From: Indolivaga macrotermitis
GTDB taxonomy: Bacteria > Bacteroidota > Bacteroidia > Bacteroidales > Dysgonomonadaceae
Length of the DNA: 64,000 bases
Reading direction: 5' to 3'
Assembly (NCBI RefSeq): GCF_900128985.1
Contig: NZ_FQUC01000017.1
Location: forward strand, 28,984 to 92,983
The notes beneath the pieces are model-generated. The model was not told the origin of the DNA. It did not search any database and saw only the letters and a list, made by a program, of their open reading frames with translations. Shown here in pieces: positions 35,932 to 45,298 of this stretch. Each line of letters begins with the position of its first letter. Position 1 is the first letter of the stretch. The position numbers were made by a program, and so were the translations under genes.

Positions 35932-37041
35932 TTAATTATTCAATTTATACGTCTTATACCAATCATACATTAATGAAATTCCATCTTCAATTTCAATCTG
36001 ATGTTTCCAACCCAAAGAATTTAATTTTGAAACATCGGTCAACTTGCGAAGAGTTCCATCCGGCTTTTCTGTATTAAACCATAACTCTCCTGAATATCCG
36101 ACTTTATCTTTTATCAAAAAAGCTAATTCTTTTATTGAAATTTCTTTTCCTGTACCAATATTAATATGCGTATTTCTAACTTCTTTACTATTTATAACAT
36201 TCTTTAAATCTGAAAAGTTCACAGTTTCCATTATATGCACAGTTGCATCAGCCATATCTTCGCTCCAAAGGAATTCTCTTAAAGGAGTACCTGTGCCCCA
36301 TAATTCAACTTGAACTGAATTATTCTCAGATTTGAAACTTATTCCATATTTATTTAAAACAGCTAATATCTCTTCTTTTGGAGCATTACCCGCTACTTTT
36401 TCAATTGGCCTCAAATTCAAATCCTGCCGTATTGTATCCCAATTTCCATCTTGTAGACTTTTCCCCAGATGAATTTTTCGGATCATTGCAGGCAAAACAT
36501 GTGATTTCTCTAAATCAAAATTATCATTCGGCCCATACAAATTAGTTGGCATTATCGACAAAAAATTTGTCCCATACTGTATATTATAGCTCTCACACAT
36601 TTTTATCCCTGCTATTTTTGCTATAGCATAAGGTTCATTCGTATATTCCAAAGGAGAAGTTAATAATTCATCTTCTCGCATTGGTTGATGAGCTTCCTTA
36701 GGATATATACATGTGCTACCCAAAAACACTAATTTCTTTACATTGTTCAAATATGACTGATGAATTATATTATTCTGAATCATCATATTTTCATATATAA
36801 AATCAGCTCTATATGTATTGTTGGCAACTATACCTCCCACTTTTGCAGCAGCAAGAATTACATATTCAGGTTTTTCTTGGTTGAAAAAATCCGCTACAGC
36901 AGTCTGGTTAGTTAAGTCCAGTTCTCCATGGGTTCTCAATGCAAAATTTGAATAACCTTTGTTCTTTAAGTTTTTCAATATTGCAGACCCAACGAGACCT
37001 CTGTGCCCAGCTATATATATTTTAGATGATTTATCGATCAT
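35932..37041 (-). CDS. fcl: GDP-L-fucose synthase
   Basis: Epimerase-reductase making GDP-L-fucose from GDP-4-keto-6-deoxymannose. The 369 residues show the Rossmann motif IAGHRGLVGSAILKNL, the LGSTCIYPKEAHQPMREDEL block, catalytic Tyr-Lys in NEPYAIAKIAGIKMCESYN, and PTNLYGPNDNFDLEKSHVLP. An extra stretch of about 45 residues (ILAVLNKYGISFKSE region) before the substrate loop is shared with Bacteroides-type enzymes. Only 2 nt separate it from gmd. Confidence 0.97.
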   Translation of the reverse strand: MIDKSSKIYIAGHRGLVGSAILKNLKNKGYSNFALRTHGELDLTNQTAVADFFNQEKPEYVILAAAKVGGIVANNTYRADFIYENMMIQNNIIHQSYLNNVKKLVFLGSTCIYPKEAHQPMREDELLTSPLEYTNEPYAIAKIAGIKMCESYNIQYGTNFLSIMPTNLYGPNDNFDLEKSHVLPAMIRKIHLGKSLQDGNWDTIRQDLNLRPIEKVAGNAPKEEILAVLNKYGISFKSENNSVQVELWGTGTPLREFLWSEDMADATVHIMETVNFSDLKNVINSKEVRNTHINIGTGKEISIKELAFLIKDKVGYSGELWFNTEKPDGTLRKLTDVSKLNSLGWKHQIEIEDGISLMYDWYKTYKLNN

Positions 37042-37043
37042 TT

Positions 37044-38195
37044 TTATTCAAAATAATTCAAAATCTTATATCCGCCTTTTCTTAAGAACTCTTCCTTTTT
37101 CATGAGAAGGATATCATTAACCATCATATCTTCACAAAGACCTTTCAAGTCATAGGTTGGTTCCCATCCTAATTTAGTACGAGCTTTTGTATTATCTCCA
37201 ATTAGAATATCAACCTCTGTTGGTCTAAAATATGCAGGATCAATACCTACGACAGTTTCTCCAACCCTTTGTTTAATCGCTGACAAATATTCGCTTCCTA
37301 CCTTAGCCACGAAAATATCATCATTAACTGAAGCAATAAATCCTTCTTCCTGTTCACCCTCTCCTTTAAATTCGACGGTAACACCCACTTCTGAAAATGA
37401 CATTTTTATAAAGTCTCTAATAGTAGTGGTAACTCCTGTTGAAATAACATAGTCGTCCGGAGTATCTTGTTGCAAGATCAGATACATCGCTTTGATATAG
37501 TCTTTGGCATGCCCCCAATCGCGTTTACTGGATAAATTACCCATAAACACCTTTTTTTGAAGTCCGAGAACTATACGAGACACAGCTCTTGTTACTTTAC
37601 GGGTAACAAAAGTCTCCCCTCTCAATGGTGACTCATGATTAAACAGAATCCCGTTACTAGCATGCATGCCATATGCCTCACGATAATTTACTGTTATCCA
37701 GTAAGCATACATTTTCGCTACGGCGTAAGGACTACGAGGATAGAATGGGGTTGTTTCTTTTTGCGGAATCTCCTGCACCAAACCATATAATTCTGAGGTA
37801 GAAGCCTGGTAGATCCTGGTCTTATCGACTAGACCCAACAAACGAACAGCCTCCAATAATCTTAAAGTTCCTATACCATCAGCATTTGCTGTATATTCAG
37901 GTGTATCGAAACTTACTTTAACATGGCTCATTGCAGCCAAGTTATATATTTCGTCTGGTTGAACCTCTCCTACTATGCGAGTCAAATTCATACTATCAGT
38001 CATATCTCCATAATGAAGAATCATATTTCTCTTTTCTTCATGAGGATCCTGATATAAATGATCTATACGTTCTGTATTGAATAAAGAAGACCGTCTCTTT
38101 ATCCCATGGACAGTGTATCCTTTTTTTATCAAGAAATCAGCTAAATAAGCCCCATCTTGACCTGTTATCCCTGTTATTAAAGCTATTTTACCCAT
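37044..38195 (-). CDS. gmd: GDP-mannose 4,6-dehydratase
   Basis: First step of GDP-fucose synthesis: NADP-dependent dehydration of GDP-mannose. The 383 residues show [40 protein letters not shown], the STSELYG site, YxxxK in [16 protein letters not shown], and [20 protein letters not shown]. Length is normal. It heads the gmd-fcl transcript, with a textbook promoter at 38232-38262. The fucose made would go to capsule and glycoproteins (inference from the phylum). Confidence 0.98.
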   Translation of the reverse strand: MGKIALITGITGQDGAYLADFLIKKGYTVHGIKRRSSLFNTERIDHLYQDPHEEKRNMILHYGDMTDSMNLTRIVGEVQPDEIYNLAAMSHVKVSFDTPEYTANADGIGTLRLLEAVRLLGLVDKTRIYQASTSELYGLVQEIPQKETTPFYPRSPYAVAKMYAYWITVNYREAYGMHASNGILFNHESPLRGETFVTRKVTRAVSRIVLGLQKKVFMGNLSSKRDWGHAKDYIKAMYLILQQDTPDDYVISTGVTTTIRDFIKMSFSEVGVTVEFKGEGEQEEGFIASVNDDIFVAKVGSEYLSAIKQRVGETVVGIDPAYFRPTEVDILIGDNTKARTKLGWEPTYDLKGLCEDMMVNDILLMKKEEFLRKGGYKILNYFE

Positions 38196-38231
38196 TTAAA
38201 GTCTGGTATATAACACTTTTGTTTGAAGTTG

Positions 38232-38262
38232 CAAATGTACAGAAATTTATACATTTAACAAA
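38232..38262 (-). promoter_or_regulatory. gmd-fcl promoter (-33 / -7 pair)
   Basis: On the minus strand TTTG (38259-38262) is exactly 19 nt before TACATTTG (38232-38239), 37 nt before the gmd ATG. Confidence 0.75.
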
Positions 38263-38291
38263 AAAATTATTACAATAATTAAAATTACACT

Positions 38292-39824
38292 TCAATTGGA
38301 CTGATGCTGTCTCCTAAGCAAATCGTTTACAGTCTTCACCGGATTAAAGGTAGACAAAGGTACTTCTATAAAGATAGTATTCCAGTCTGACATGGCTCCA
38401 TTCCATAATCCCGGCAATTCTAAAGCCTTTAGATTTTTCCCGTTTTTAGACTTTTTGCTTATAAATCCTGTAGCAGTATCTACAAAACTCTTCAGATTAT
38501 ATTTTTGACCTTGATAATCTTTCAAACCACAAACGATATCAACCGGATTAAAGTGAGTACCGGATTCAAACATCAATTTCTTCTTCGGATCATTCAAATC
38601 AATTTGAGAACTTTCCAATATCTGTAATGATATAGTATTATCTTTATTCACAGCATAAAAAGGCCCTCCTCCGGGCTCTCCTATATTCTTCACCATACCA
38701 CATACTCTCACCGGACGATTAAGCTTAGATTTTAGATACAAAACCAACTCTGCATCTTCTAAATATTTCGTTTCCGGATTTTTAACATTAATTGTATTCT
38801 GTAGAAAATAAAGCATTTGTAATAAATCTTCTCTCAAATACTCCCCTGAATCCAATAATGACATATATTCAAAACATTGCTTTTGCACATAAACCAAATA
38901 TCCGGCTAATGCCTTTTTATAGACAGCTTCATCTTCCTTCAACTTATCAGGCACTACATTATCAATATTCTTTATAAATACAACATCTGCTTGCAAATCA
39001 TTCAGGTTTTCAATCAGAGCCCCGTGCCCTCCTGGACGGAACAGCAGCTTATCGCCTTCTCTAAAGGGAGTATTATCTTCATTTACAGCCAAGGTATCAG
39101 TTTTAGGTTTTTGTTCGCTAAAGCTGATATTCAACTTTATGTTATACTTTCTTTCATACACACTCTTTACATGAGCCACAAGAGACTCGAATAATTTCCG
39201 ATGCTCTTGCGATACTGTAAAATGAACCTTAACAACTTTACCTTTTGAACAAGCATACATTCCACCCTCAACAAGATGTTCCTCTACCGGAGTCCTATCT
39301 CCTTCTGAATAGGAATGAAACTTAAGTAATCCTTTCGGCAAGTTTCCGTAATTAAGTCCATTTTCGGACAACAATCCACTCACCACTGATTTATATTCAC
39401 CATCTGACAGTAAAGCTGGTATATCTTTCCCGTACTCTTTTAGGCAAATAGAGTTCAGATCTGAATAGAAGGCAAATTGTCGGATATGCGCAAAGAAAGT
39501 TTTCATAAAATCAGCTTCCGGTATTGCGTTAATCTGATCCTTAAACTCGAAAACATCTTTGAACATACGACTCGCAGCACCTGAAGCCGGCACAAATTTC
39601 ATAATATCACAATTCGTTTGACAATAATCATCCCACAAAGAGACAAATTCCCGTTTTTGTTCATCATTCAGCTGAACAATCCCTTTATCTAATGTTGCGA
39701 TTCCGGTAATCTCAAGAAAGGATATTCCTTCTTCAAAACAAGCAATTTGCTTACCTATTTCCTCTATTGAGATGCCTTTTTCTTCTAATAATGATTTATC
39801 TTGATCTGTGAACTTGTAATGCAT
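38292..39824 (-). CDS. DUF4301 family protein
   Basis: A 510-residue cytosolic protein of the Bacteroidetes DUF4301 family. Two stretches recall nucleotidyltransferase (GT-A) enzymes: MKFVPASGAASRMFKDVF near residue 80, like the XXXAGXGSRM loop, and RPGGHGALIENLNDLQADVV followed by IKNIDN, like the substrate loop of UDP-sugar pyrophosphorylases. That suggests NDP-sugar synthesis or turnover, but no activity is established. It lies upstream of gmd-fcl on the same strand (96-nt gap, with its own and gmd's promoters). Confidence 0.82.
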   Translation of the reverse strand: MHYKFTDQDKSLLEEKGISIEEIGKQIACFEEGISFLEITGIATLDKGIVQLNDEQKREFVSLWDDYCQTNCDIMKFVPASGAASRMFKDVFEFKDQINAIPEADFMKTFFAHIRQFAFYSDLNSICLKEYGKDIPALLSDGEYKSVVSGLLSENGLNYGNLPKGLLKFHSYSEGDRTPVEEHLVEGGMYACSKGKVVKVHFTVSQEHRKLFESLVAHVKSVYERKYNIKLNISFSEQKPKTDTLAVNEDNTPFREGDKLLFRPGGHGALIENLNDLQADVVFIKNIDNVVPDKLKEDEAVYKKALAGYLVYVQKQCFEYMSLLDSGEYLREDLLQMLYFLQNTINVKNPETKYLEDAELVLYLKSKLNRPVRVCGMVKNIGEPGGGPFYAVNKDNTISLQILESSQIDLNDPKKKLMFESGTHFNPVDIVCGLKDYQGQKYNLKSFVDTATGFISKKSKNGKNLKALELPGLWNGAMSDWNTIFIEVPLSTFNPVKTVNDLLRRQHQSN

Positions 39825-39850
39825 AAGGTTCGTTTTTTTTGTAGTTTCTA

Positions 39851-39858
39851 CAAAAATA
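39851..39858 (-). promoter_or_regulatory. -7 element for DUF4301 gene
   Basis: On the minus strand TATTTTTG fits TAnnTTTG, 27 nt before the ATG at 39824. Confidence 0.45.
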
Positions 39859-39892
39859 AAAAATTATCCGGCTCACCAACTACTATATACAT

Positions 39893-39936
39893 AAAAAGAA
39901 TGGAGATAAATCTTTCGTTTTATCTCCATTCTTATT
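39893..39936 (-). terminator. Terminator after the 39965 gene
   Basis: AATGGAGATAAA pairs with TTATCTCCATT (minus strand reading ends in CTTTTTAT). It lies 29 nt past the stop at 39965. Confidence 0.8.
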
Positions 39937-39964
39937 TTTTAAACTTCCCTTTTACAATCAATAA

Positions 39965-40282
39965 TCAGAAAGTAGCGTTTCTTGATTTAGAATTCCTCCG
40001 TACAAACATTACATATATCCCTGCCAACAATATAAAAGCACAAACATCTGTAGTTGTAAAATTTATATAGCTTTTTCTCTGTAAACTCTGGCTTCCAAGA
40101 TTAAATGATTGCCTAAATGGCTTTACACTATTATATTGGCCACCAGAACTATTTCGAGCTGCAGAGAGGGCATCTTCCATCGGAAGAAAACTTGTTGGAC
40201 TACTATATACTGATTCTGGTACAACAAGTATAAGCGATAAAGCTAATACGCTTTTAAAGATTATGTTGCGAATCTTTTGCAT
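39965..40282 (-). CDS. Hypothetical small exported membrane protein
   Basis: 105 residues from ATG 40282 (MQKIRNIIFKSVLALSLILV), a signal peptide, then a Ser/Gln-rich middle and a C-terminal membrane segment (VCAFILLAGIYVMFV) with a basic tail (RRNSKSRNATF). A TTG three codons upstream is unlikely to be the start. The layout recalls small sorted or anchored Bacteroidetes proteins; no family recognised. Its own -7 element is at 40320 and a terminator follows. Confidence 0.7.
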   Translation of the reverse strand: MQKIRNIIFKSVLALSLILVVPESVYSSPTSFLPMEDALSAARNSSGGQYNSVKPFRQSFNLGSQSLQRKSYINFTTTDVCAFILLAGIYVMFVRRNSKSRNATF

Positions 40283-40319
40283 AAATTTCAAATTCCCGAG
40301 TTACTATGTAAATATAGCG

Positions 40320-40327
40320 CAAATATA
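40320..40327 (-). promoter_or_regulatory. -7 element for the 39965 gene
   Basis: On the minus strand TATATTTG fits TAnnTTTG, 38 nt before the ATG at 40282. Confidence 0.5.
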
Positions 40328-40399
40328 TATGTTAAAAACGTAAACACATAACTTTTAGGCTGAAATTTGTAATTAAACCTATTTTTTTAACGCTTTTTA

Positions 40400-40999
40400 T
40401 CACAAATATCTCCTCATATCTCTATTCGAGATTGAAGAGACTATATTATTTTTATAGTAAACTATATATTCGTCGACATTTGTCATGGGCCTTGGCGATA
40501 ACCACCTCATCTTCTGTTTTTCGACGGTAATACAGACTCCCTCATTTTCCAACTCAACAACCTGCCGGTCCTTCAAATTCTCAGCTAAAGTCTGATATTT
40601 TCCGGGATCATTTAACAGTTCTTTCTGTTTTTTTTCTAAAAAATATCTATTCAATCGATTCGCTCCGGGAGTAAACACTTTATATTGAATCCCTTTTTCT
40701 TTCTTTAATGGGAGTACTAAACATATCTGAAATGACTCACCATTGTTCAACTCTTGATTTATTAAATACTTACGGGTAGATTTAAACCATATAGTTGCCA
40801 ATAATAAAACAACAAGAAATGGAATACAATAATAAGAAATCAATTGATCCATATTATATAGGTAAACTACACCGAACAATGCTACAAATAACACCAAAGC
40901 CGGAGGAAAAAGAGCATACTTCCGCCAAACCGATTTACTAAAAAAAGATCGTTTAAATGCCTTATTCTGTTCTAGATTCTTTATTTTTTCGACTTCCAT
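40400..40999 (-). CDS. Hypothetical two-span membrane protein
   Basis: 199 residues with two adjacent membrane segments (about 31-48, LFPPALVLFVALFGVVYLY, and 53-72, LISYYCIPFLVVLLLATIW) and a charged cytosolic C-terminal domain of 125 residues that contains KVFTPGANRLNRYFLEKKQK. No family recognised. It is a single-gene unit with a -7 element at 41064 on the minus strand. Confidence 0.7.
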   Translation of the reverse strand: MEVEKIKNLEQNKAFKRSFFSKSVWRKYALFPPALVLFVALFGVVYLYNMDQLISYYCIPFLVVLLLATIWFKSTRKYLINQELNNGESFQICLVLPLKKEKGIQYKVFTPGANRLNRYFLEKKQKELLNDPGKYQTLAENLKDRQVVELENEGVCITVEKQKMRWLSPRPMTNVDEYIVYYKNNIVSSISNRDMRRYL

Positions 41000-41063
41000 C
41001 GCCGTTCTCCAGATTTAGTTATAAATAAATATTTTGCTGCAATAACCCTTGTGCTTCAAATGT

Positions 41064-41071
41064 CAAAGATA
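41064..41071 (-). promoter_or_regulatory. -7 element for the 40400 gene
   Basis: On the minus strand TATCTTTG fits TAnnTTTG, 65 nt before the ATG at 40999. Confidence 0.45.
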
Positions 41072-41235
41072 AGATGTTTTCGATTTTCAAGCCCACAAAT
41101 ACCTGCAAAAAGACAAATAAATAGTGAAATAAAAATAAAAGCATCCAAAAACAATAATTTTGCTCCTAAATTCAGTATTTTTACAAACTGTAGAAAGTTC
41201 ATTTAGGTAGTTTCATATTAAACAGACACAAGGCT

Positions 41236-43443
41236 ATGAAGGAGCAAATAGCACAGGAAGATGAGTTGAAATCTTTGATGAATCAGTTGTCTGCCAAATC
41301 TGCGGATCTTCAGATATCACAAGATGATGCCAGATTCCTGAGAACCATTATAAAAAAAGGCATTGCGGATGGTATCTACAAGAAAGGTAATAACAAATAC
41401 TTTTATTTAATTATTGTTCTCAATACTGCGCTTATAGTAATTAATGAAATAGGATTAAAAAAGGCTTCAGTCATAGCAAATATTCTATACCGGCCGGTTC
41501 TTAACAATCTTATTACAATAGAGCAAATCGAAAAACGATTTGATAAAGAAGTTGCTGACATTGTAAAAGGTCTGACCAAGATAAATGATCTGGAAGCCAA
41601 TCAGAATTCGTTAGAGTCTGAAAACTTTATCAAGCTGCTTTTGTCGTTTGCCGAAGATATGCGGGTAATACTCATCATGATTGCCAACAGGTTATATCTG
41701 ATGCGTACGGCAGCAGACATTGATGAAGCCGCCCGGTTGAAACTATCCATAGAAGCATCATACATATATATCCCTCTTGCACATAAGTTAGGATTATACA
41801 ACATAAAATCCGAACTCGAAGATTTGTATCTGAAATATACAGACCGGGGTACGTATGACTATATATCGGCAAAGTTAAGCGAAAGCAAAACTGCACGGGA
41901 TAAGTATATCCAAGAGTTTATCAGCCCTATTGAAGAAAAGCTTAAAGAAACCGGGCTTAAATATGACATGAAAGGACGTACTAAATCTATCTTTTCTATC
42001 AACAATAAACTCAAAAAGCAAAAAGTCGAATTCGAATCCATATATGACTTGTTTGCTATCCGGATTATTCTCGATTCTCCCCTCCCTAAAGAGAAGGCGG
42101 AATGCTGGCAGATATACTCAATTATCACCGACTTATACCAGCCTAACCCCAAACGTCTGAAAGATTGGCTTTCTATTCCTAAAAGCAATGGATATGAGTC
42201 GTTGCACATCACTGTTATGGGGCCACAATCGAGATGGGTAGAAGTTCAGATCAGAACGAAGCGCATGGATGAAATCGCCGAGCGGGGATTGGCTGCGCAC
42301 TGGAAGTATAAAGGAGTAAAGAGTGAAAGTAATATAGACGATTGGCTTACCACATTACGAGAGACCCTTGAAAATAAAGGAGTGGCTTCGAATGAAAAAC
42401 TCGAAGACTTCAAACTCGACATATACGACGAAGAGATATATGTTTTCACTCCTAAAGGCGATTTACACAAACTGCCCAAAGGAGCTACTGTTTTAGATTT
42501 TGCATTCTCCATACATTCGAAAATTGGTTCGACTTGCGTTTCGGGGAAAGTAAATGGTAAAAATGTTTCTATCCGCCATAAGTTGAGTAGTGGCGACCAG
42601 ATAGAAATCATGACATCGCCCAACCAAACTCCAAAGCAAGACTGGTTAAATATAGTATCAACGTCTAAGGCAAAAAACAAAATCCGGCAAAAGCTGAAAG
42701 AAGAGGCCAATAAGCAAGTCGAGTTTGCCAAGGAACAATTAAAACGCCGTTTCAAAAATCGTAAAATAGACGAAGATGAAGGTGTATTGATGCGCCTGAT
42801 CAAGAAAATGGGGTTCAAGACCGTTACCGATTTTTATATAAAGATCGCTCAGGAAGATCTGGATGTAAACTCTGTAATAGACCAATATCTCGATCAGGAA
42901 AAACGCGAATCGGAGGTACATGACAAACATGAGTCAATCAGCGCCGAAGAGTTCACGATACAAAGCCAAAAGTCAACGCAGCGAACAGAAGGCGCTACCG
43001 ACGAATTAATTCTGGATAAGGATTTACGGGGTATAGATTATACTTTAGCCAAATGTTGCAATCCGATCTATGGAGATGAGATTTTCGGCTTCGTTTCTTC
43101 TCAGGGTATAAAGATACACCGCACCAATTGCCCTAACGCACACGATATGTTTTCGCGGTTCGGATACAGGGTTATACCTGCCCGATGGTCCGGAAAATCA
43201 GGTTCGACCTATACTATTGTACTACGTGTAGTAGGTTCTGATGATATCGGGATAGTTACCAACCTGACTTCCATTATATCAAAAGAACCGGGAACAAACT
43301 TACGCTCGATAAGTATAGAATCTAACGACGGACTGTTTCAGGGAAATCTGTCTGTTACCTTGCAAGACACCAATACATTGGACAGTTTAATGAAAAAGCT
43401 GAGAACGGTACGGGGCGTAAAACAAATAGCGAGAATAAACTAA
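41236..43443 (+). CDS. relA: RelA/SpoT-family (p)ppGpp synthetase with degenerate hydrolase domain
   Basis: A 735-residue long RSH protein. The N-terminal HD domain (about 35-180) has lost its metal site: the block that should read LHDxxED is ILYRPVLNN (83-91), so it should not hydrolyse ppGpp. The synthetase domain (about 235-350) is intact-looking: FAIRIILDSP, SNGYESLHITVMG, VEVQIRTKRMDEIAERGLAA. TGS (about 400-460, YVFTPKGDLHKLPKGATVLD), a Cys pair region (LAKCCNPIYGDEIFG) and a C-terminal ACT domain follow. It is therefore RelA-like, the stringent-response synthetase; a separate SpoT would be expected elsewhere. Last core gene before the accessory DNA. Confidence 0.92.
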   Translation: MKEQIAQEDELKSLMNQLSAKSADLQISQDDARFLRTIIKKGIADGIYKKGNNKYFYLIIVLNTALIVINEIGLKKASVIANILYRPVLNNLITIEQIEKRFDKEVADIVKGLTKINDLEANQNSLESENFIKLLLSFAEDMRVILIMIANRLYLMRTAADIDEAARLKLSIEASYIYIPLAHKLGLYNIKSELEDLYLKYTDRGTYDYISAKLSESKTARDKYIQEFISPIEEKLKETGLKYDMKGRTKSIFSINNKLKKQKVEFESIYDLFAIRIILDSPLPKEKAECWQIYSIITDLYQPNPKRLKDWLSIPKSNGYESLHITVMGPQSRWVEVQIRTKRMDEIAERGLAAHWKYKGVKSESNIDDWLTTLRETLENKGVASNEKLEDFKLDIYDEEIYVFTPKGDLHKLPKGATVLDFAFSIHSKIGSTCVSGKVNGKNVSIRHKLSSGDQIEIMTSPNQTPKQDWLNIVSTSKAKNKIRQKLKEEANKQVEFAKEQLKRRFKNRKIDEDEGVLMRLIKKMGFKTVTDFYIKIAQEDLDVNSVIDQYLDQEKRESEVHDKHESISAEEFTIQSQKSTQRTEGATDELILDKDLRGIDYTLAKCCNPIYGDEIFGFVSSQGIKIHRTNCPNAHDMFSRFGYRVIPARWSGKSGSTYTIVLRVVGSDDIGIVTNLTSIISKEPGTNLRSISIESNDGLFQGNLSVTLQDTNTLDSLMKKLRTVRGVKQIARIN

Positions 43444-43895
43444 TTTGGCTTTTAAATAAGCCGGATTAGCTAACAATACCCGTTTCCGACTTGATCTGGA
43501 TTACACCGCAGCAGGTAAACCTAGTACAGTAACCACTTAAATATTAATGCCCGTCAGTAGTTACAAAAAACGTTCTTTTTTCAGCTATTGCAGTCCTTAT
43601 AGAAGGGTGACAGTAACTAAACAAAGGTGACATGTGTCTGTTACGTGAGTGTCACTTTTGTAACTTAACTATGCAGAAAAATAGAATCTAATTGAATATC
43701 AATTGATAAGGGGAGTAAAAAGGAGGAATGGGTAACGATTTGGAAACAACCGGACAACTTTATTCCGCTTTACTTTTCATAGATTCAAATAGCTCTTTTA
43801 ACAAAGATACACAATATTCCTTACATACAATTAGCAAAAGAGAAAAGGTTATTCATAAAATCAAGAATAACCTTTTGCACGTGAGAAAATCATGA
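43444..43895. other. Gene-free stretch with dyad cluster and start of H1-like repeat
   Basis: GGCTT/AAGCC just after relA (43447-43463) is a weak hairpin without a T run. At 43605-43665 there are overlapping dyads: AAAGGTGACA (43623-43632) with TGTCACTTTT (43650-43659), and repeated GTGACA and GTTAC words, which look like a protein-binding site. At 43841-43877 AAAAGGTTATT/AATAACCTTTT is a hairpin matching the terminator of the intact H1-like gene at 53.6 kb. No coding sequence found. Confidence 0.4.
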
Positions 43896-44062
43896 TTATT
43901 TCATTGAATCAGCTATTTTATCAAAATCTAGTAATAATCTACTGCTTGCGATGATCACAGATATTTTTCTGAATTTTTCAATGTTTTGTGGTTTCAAGCG
44001 ACATTTCTTGCTCTTTTACATTTAATTCTGCATTTTTTTCGAAACCTGCAAATAGCCGGTTT
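43758..44062 (+). repeat. Diverged direct repeat, left copy (H1-like locus)
   Basis: Aligns by eye with 53528-53840 in the same orientation, including ACTTTATTCCGC, TCAAATA-CTCTTT, ACAATATT, the AAAAGGTTATT hairpin, CATGATTATTTC-TGAATCAGC and TGCAAATA-C-G-TTTAG. Divergence is high with indels (about 48 nt extra here, 20 nt missing). The two copies bracket the defence operon. Confidence 0.65.
43896..44062 (-). pseudogene. Decayed histone-H1-like gene
   Basis: The minus strand aligns with the intact 57-codon H1-like gene at 53686-53859 (shared words TGCAGATTAAATGTAAA-like, TCGCTTGAAA, CATTGAAAAATTCAGAAAA). It has lost the start region, carries frameshifts and gained an insertion near the 3' end. 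It is a remnant of a gene copy. Confidence 0.6.
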
Positions 44063-44268
44063 AGTACCCTGTCGAATGATATCGATAAATAGCAACAGAG
44101 GAACCGTATCTTTTTTCACTTTAATCCCGTAGGAACTGTTCCTGAAGTGGTTGACCATTCCAGTCTGTCGTAAGATTTAGCATATTATGATGCCAAGTAT
44201 AACCTTTATATTACAGGCACAGTAAACTAGGTTGCCTATCTGGAGGTCACTCAGATTAACAATAAAAC

Positions 44269-44583
44269 TCATATGGGAAGTCTTGAAAAAGTAACTTGTT
44301 TCAAATGATAGGAGAATACTATATTGCTAGTACGTCCGAAGGCTTCCATATAAGCAACATTCTTGTTTCGATTATCCCATGTAGGACCATATTCAACCGC
44401 ATTTTTTTCTGTAGTTGAGGGGTATTGTTCCTGTCTTTCTGTAACTTTATCTTTGAGTGTCAATAAAATAGCATCACTTAGGCTATCCGGATTGATGTCA
44501 AATTCGTCCTTTAGCTTTTGAAGTTCCTTGCTATCATCATTTGGATTTACCATAGAAGGAGAGACAGGTGACAAACTATTCAA
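44269..44583 (-). CDS. Hypothetical protein or gene fragment
   Basis: An open frame of 104 codons with a plausible start (MNSLSPVSPSMVNPNDDSKE), an acidic helical part (ELQKLKDEFDINPDSLSDAI) and a C-terminal part with EYGPTWDNRNKNVAYMEAFG. The translation looks like real protein rather than noise. I do not recognise it, and no promoter is evident. It lies in decayed DNA beside another broken gene, so it may itself be a truncated remnant. Confidence 0.45.
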   Translation of the reverse strand: MNSLSPVSPSMVNPNDDSKELQKLKDEFDINPDSLSDAILLTLKDKVTERQEQYPSTTEKNAVEYGPTWDNRNKNVAYMEAFGRTSNIVFSYHLKQVTFSRLPI

Positions 44584-44595
44584 TTAGGCAAATAA

Positions 44596-44861
44596 GTGAA
44601 TAATCAAAAGATATACCAGTCAGCCGAATGTCTAAAATACCATTCAGCCGGCCAAATAGATAATCAACTAGCTGGAAGACAAAACAGGGAACTGAATAAG
44701 TAGAAAATTACTCAACTGAAAGATGAATGGGGGCTGTTTTTCCTTTACAGAAAACTATTGGGGTATTAGTATTTATATTCGTTTTTTCCATGGGTGGCAA
44801 TTTTATTTCTGAATCTAACTTTGATGAGCACAGACAATTCATTATATTGCAGAACCCATAA
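44596..44861 (+). pseudogene. Decayed coiled-coil/transmembrane gene
   Basis: In frame from 44596 the translation reads IYQSAECLKYHSAGQIDNQL, then GRQNRELNK, a TAG at 44701, KITQLKDEWG, and then a frameshift into MGAVFPLQKTIGVLVFIFVF from 44727 to the stop at 44859. Together these look like one small protein with a coiled coil and one membrane span, broken by a stop and a frameshift. Family not recognised. Confidence 0.5.
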
Positions 44862-45298
44862 TTTACAGTAAATAACTAGTAAGACCTATGCCTCACAGAA
44901 CGAGCCTTAAAAGAAAGTCCTTGAAATATAAAATTTAAATGATTATGGATAACAAGAACATTTTCACAAGAAATCAAATTCTTTTCTCTCTAAGAATACT
45001 ATCGAAGATTTTTTCATTAGTTCTGTTGAGTATGATTATTAATAGTGTTCGCTTTAATTTTAAATAAATATTCATTTAATTTTCAGCTTAATATAAAAAA
45101 GGAATATCAATATCTTGTACATCTCTGGCTTATGCTTATCCTTTTTATTCTGCCACAATGGAACATATTTATTGTAGGCGTGTCCATTTTTAATAATTCG
45201 CAATGTAGTTTTTTTATACTATATATGATAAATTCCATTTTTCTAATATTAAGGAGTTTTGCCGAATTACTTATTGTTAATAACTTTCTTAATAGGAC
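44862..45298. other. Sparse AT-rich stretch
   Basis: Only weak frames occur: a 40-codon frame from ATG 44945 to 45067 (MDNKNIFTRNQILFSLRILS) and an 88-codon hydrophobic frame at 45045-45311 from a GTG. Both are very AT-rich with no promoter or homology I recognise, so I do not call them genes. Confidence 0.3.

Noticed and set aside
43481..43560. Possible tRNA remnant as integration site after relA
   Set aside because: No cloverleaf or T-arm sequence could be drawn.
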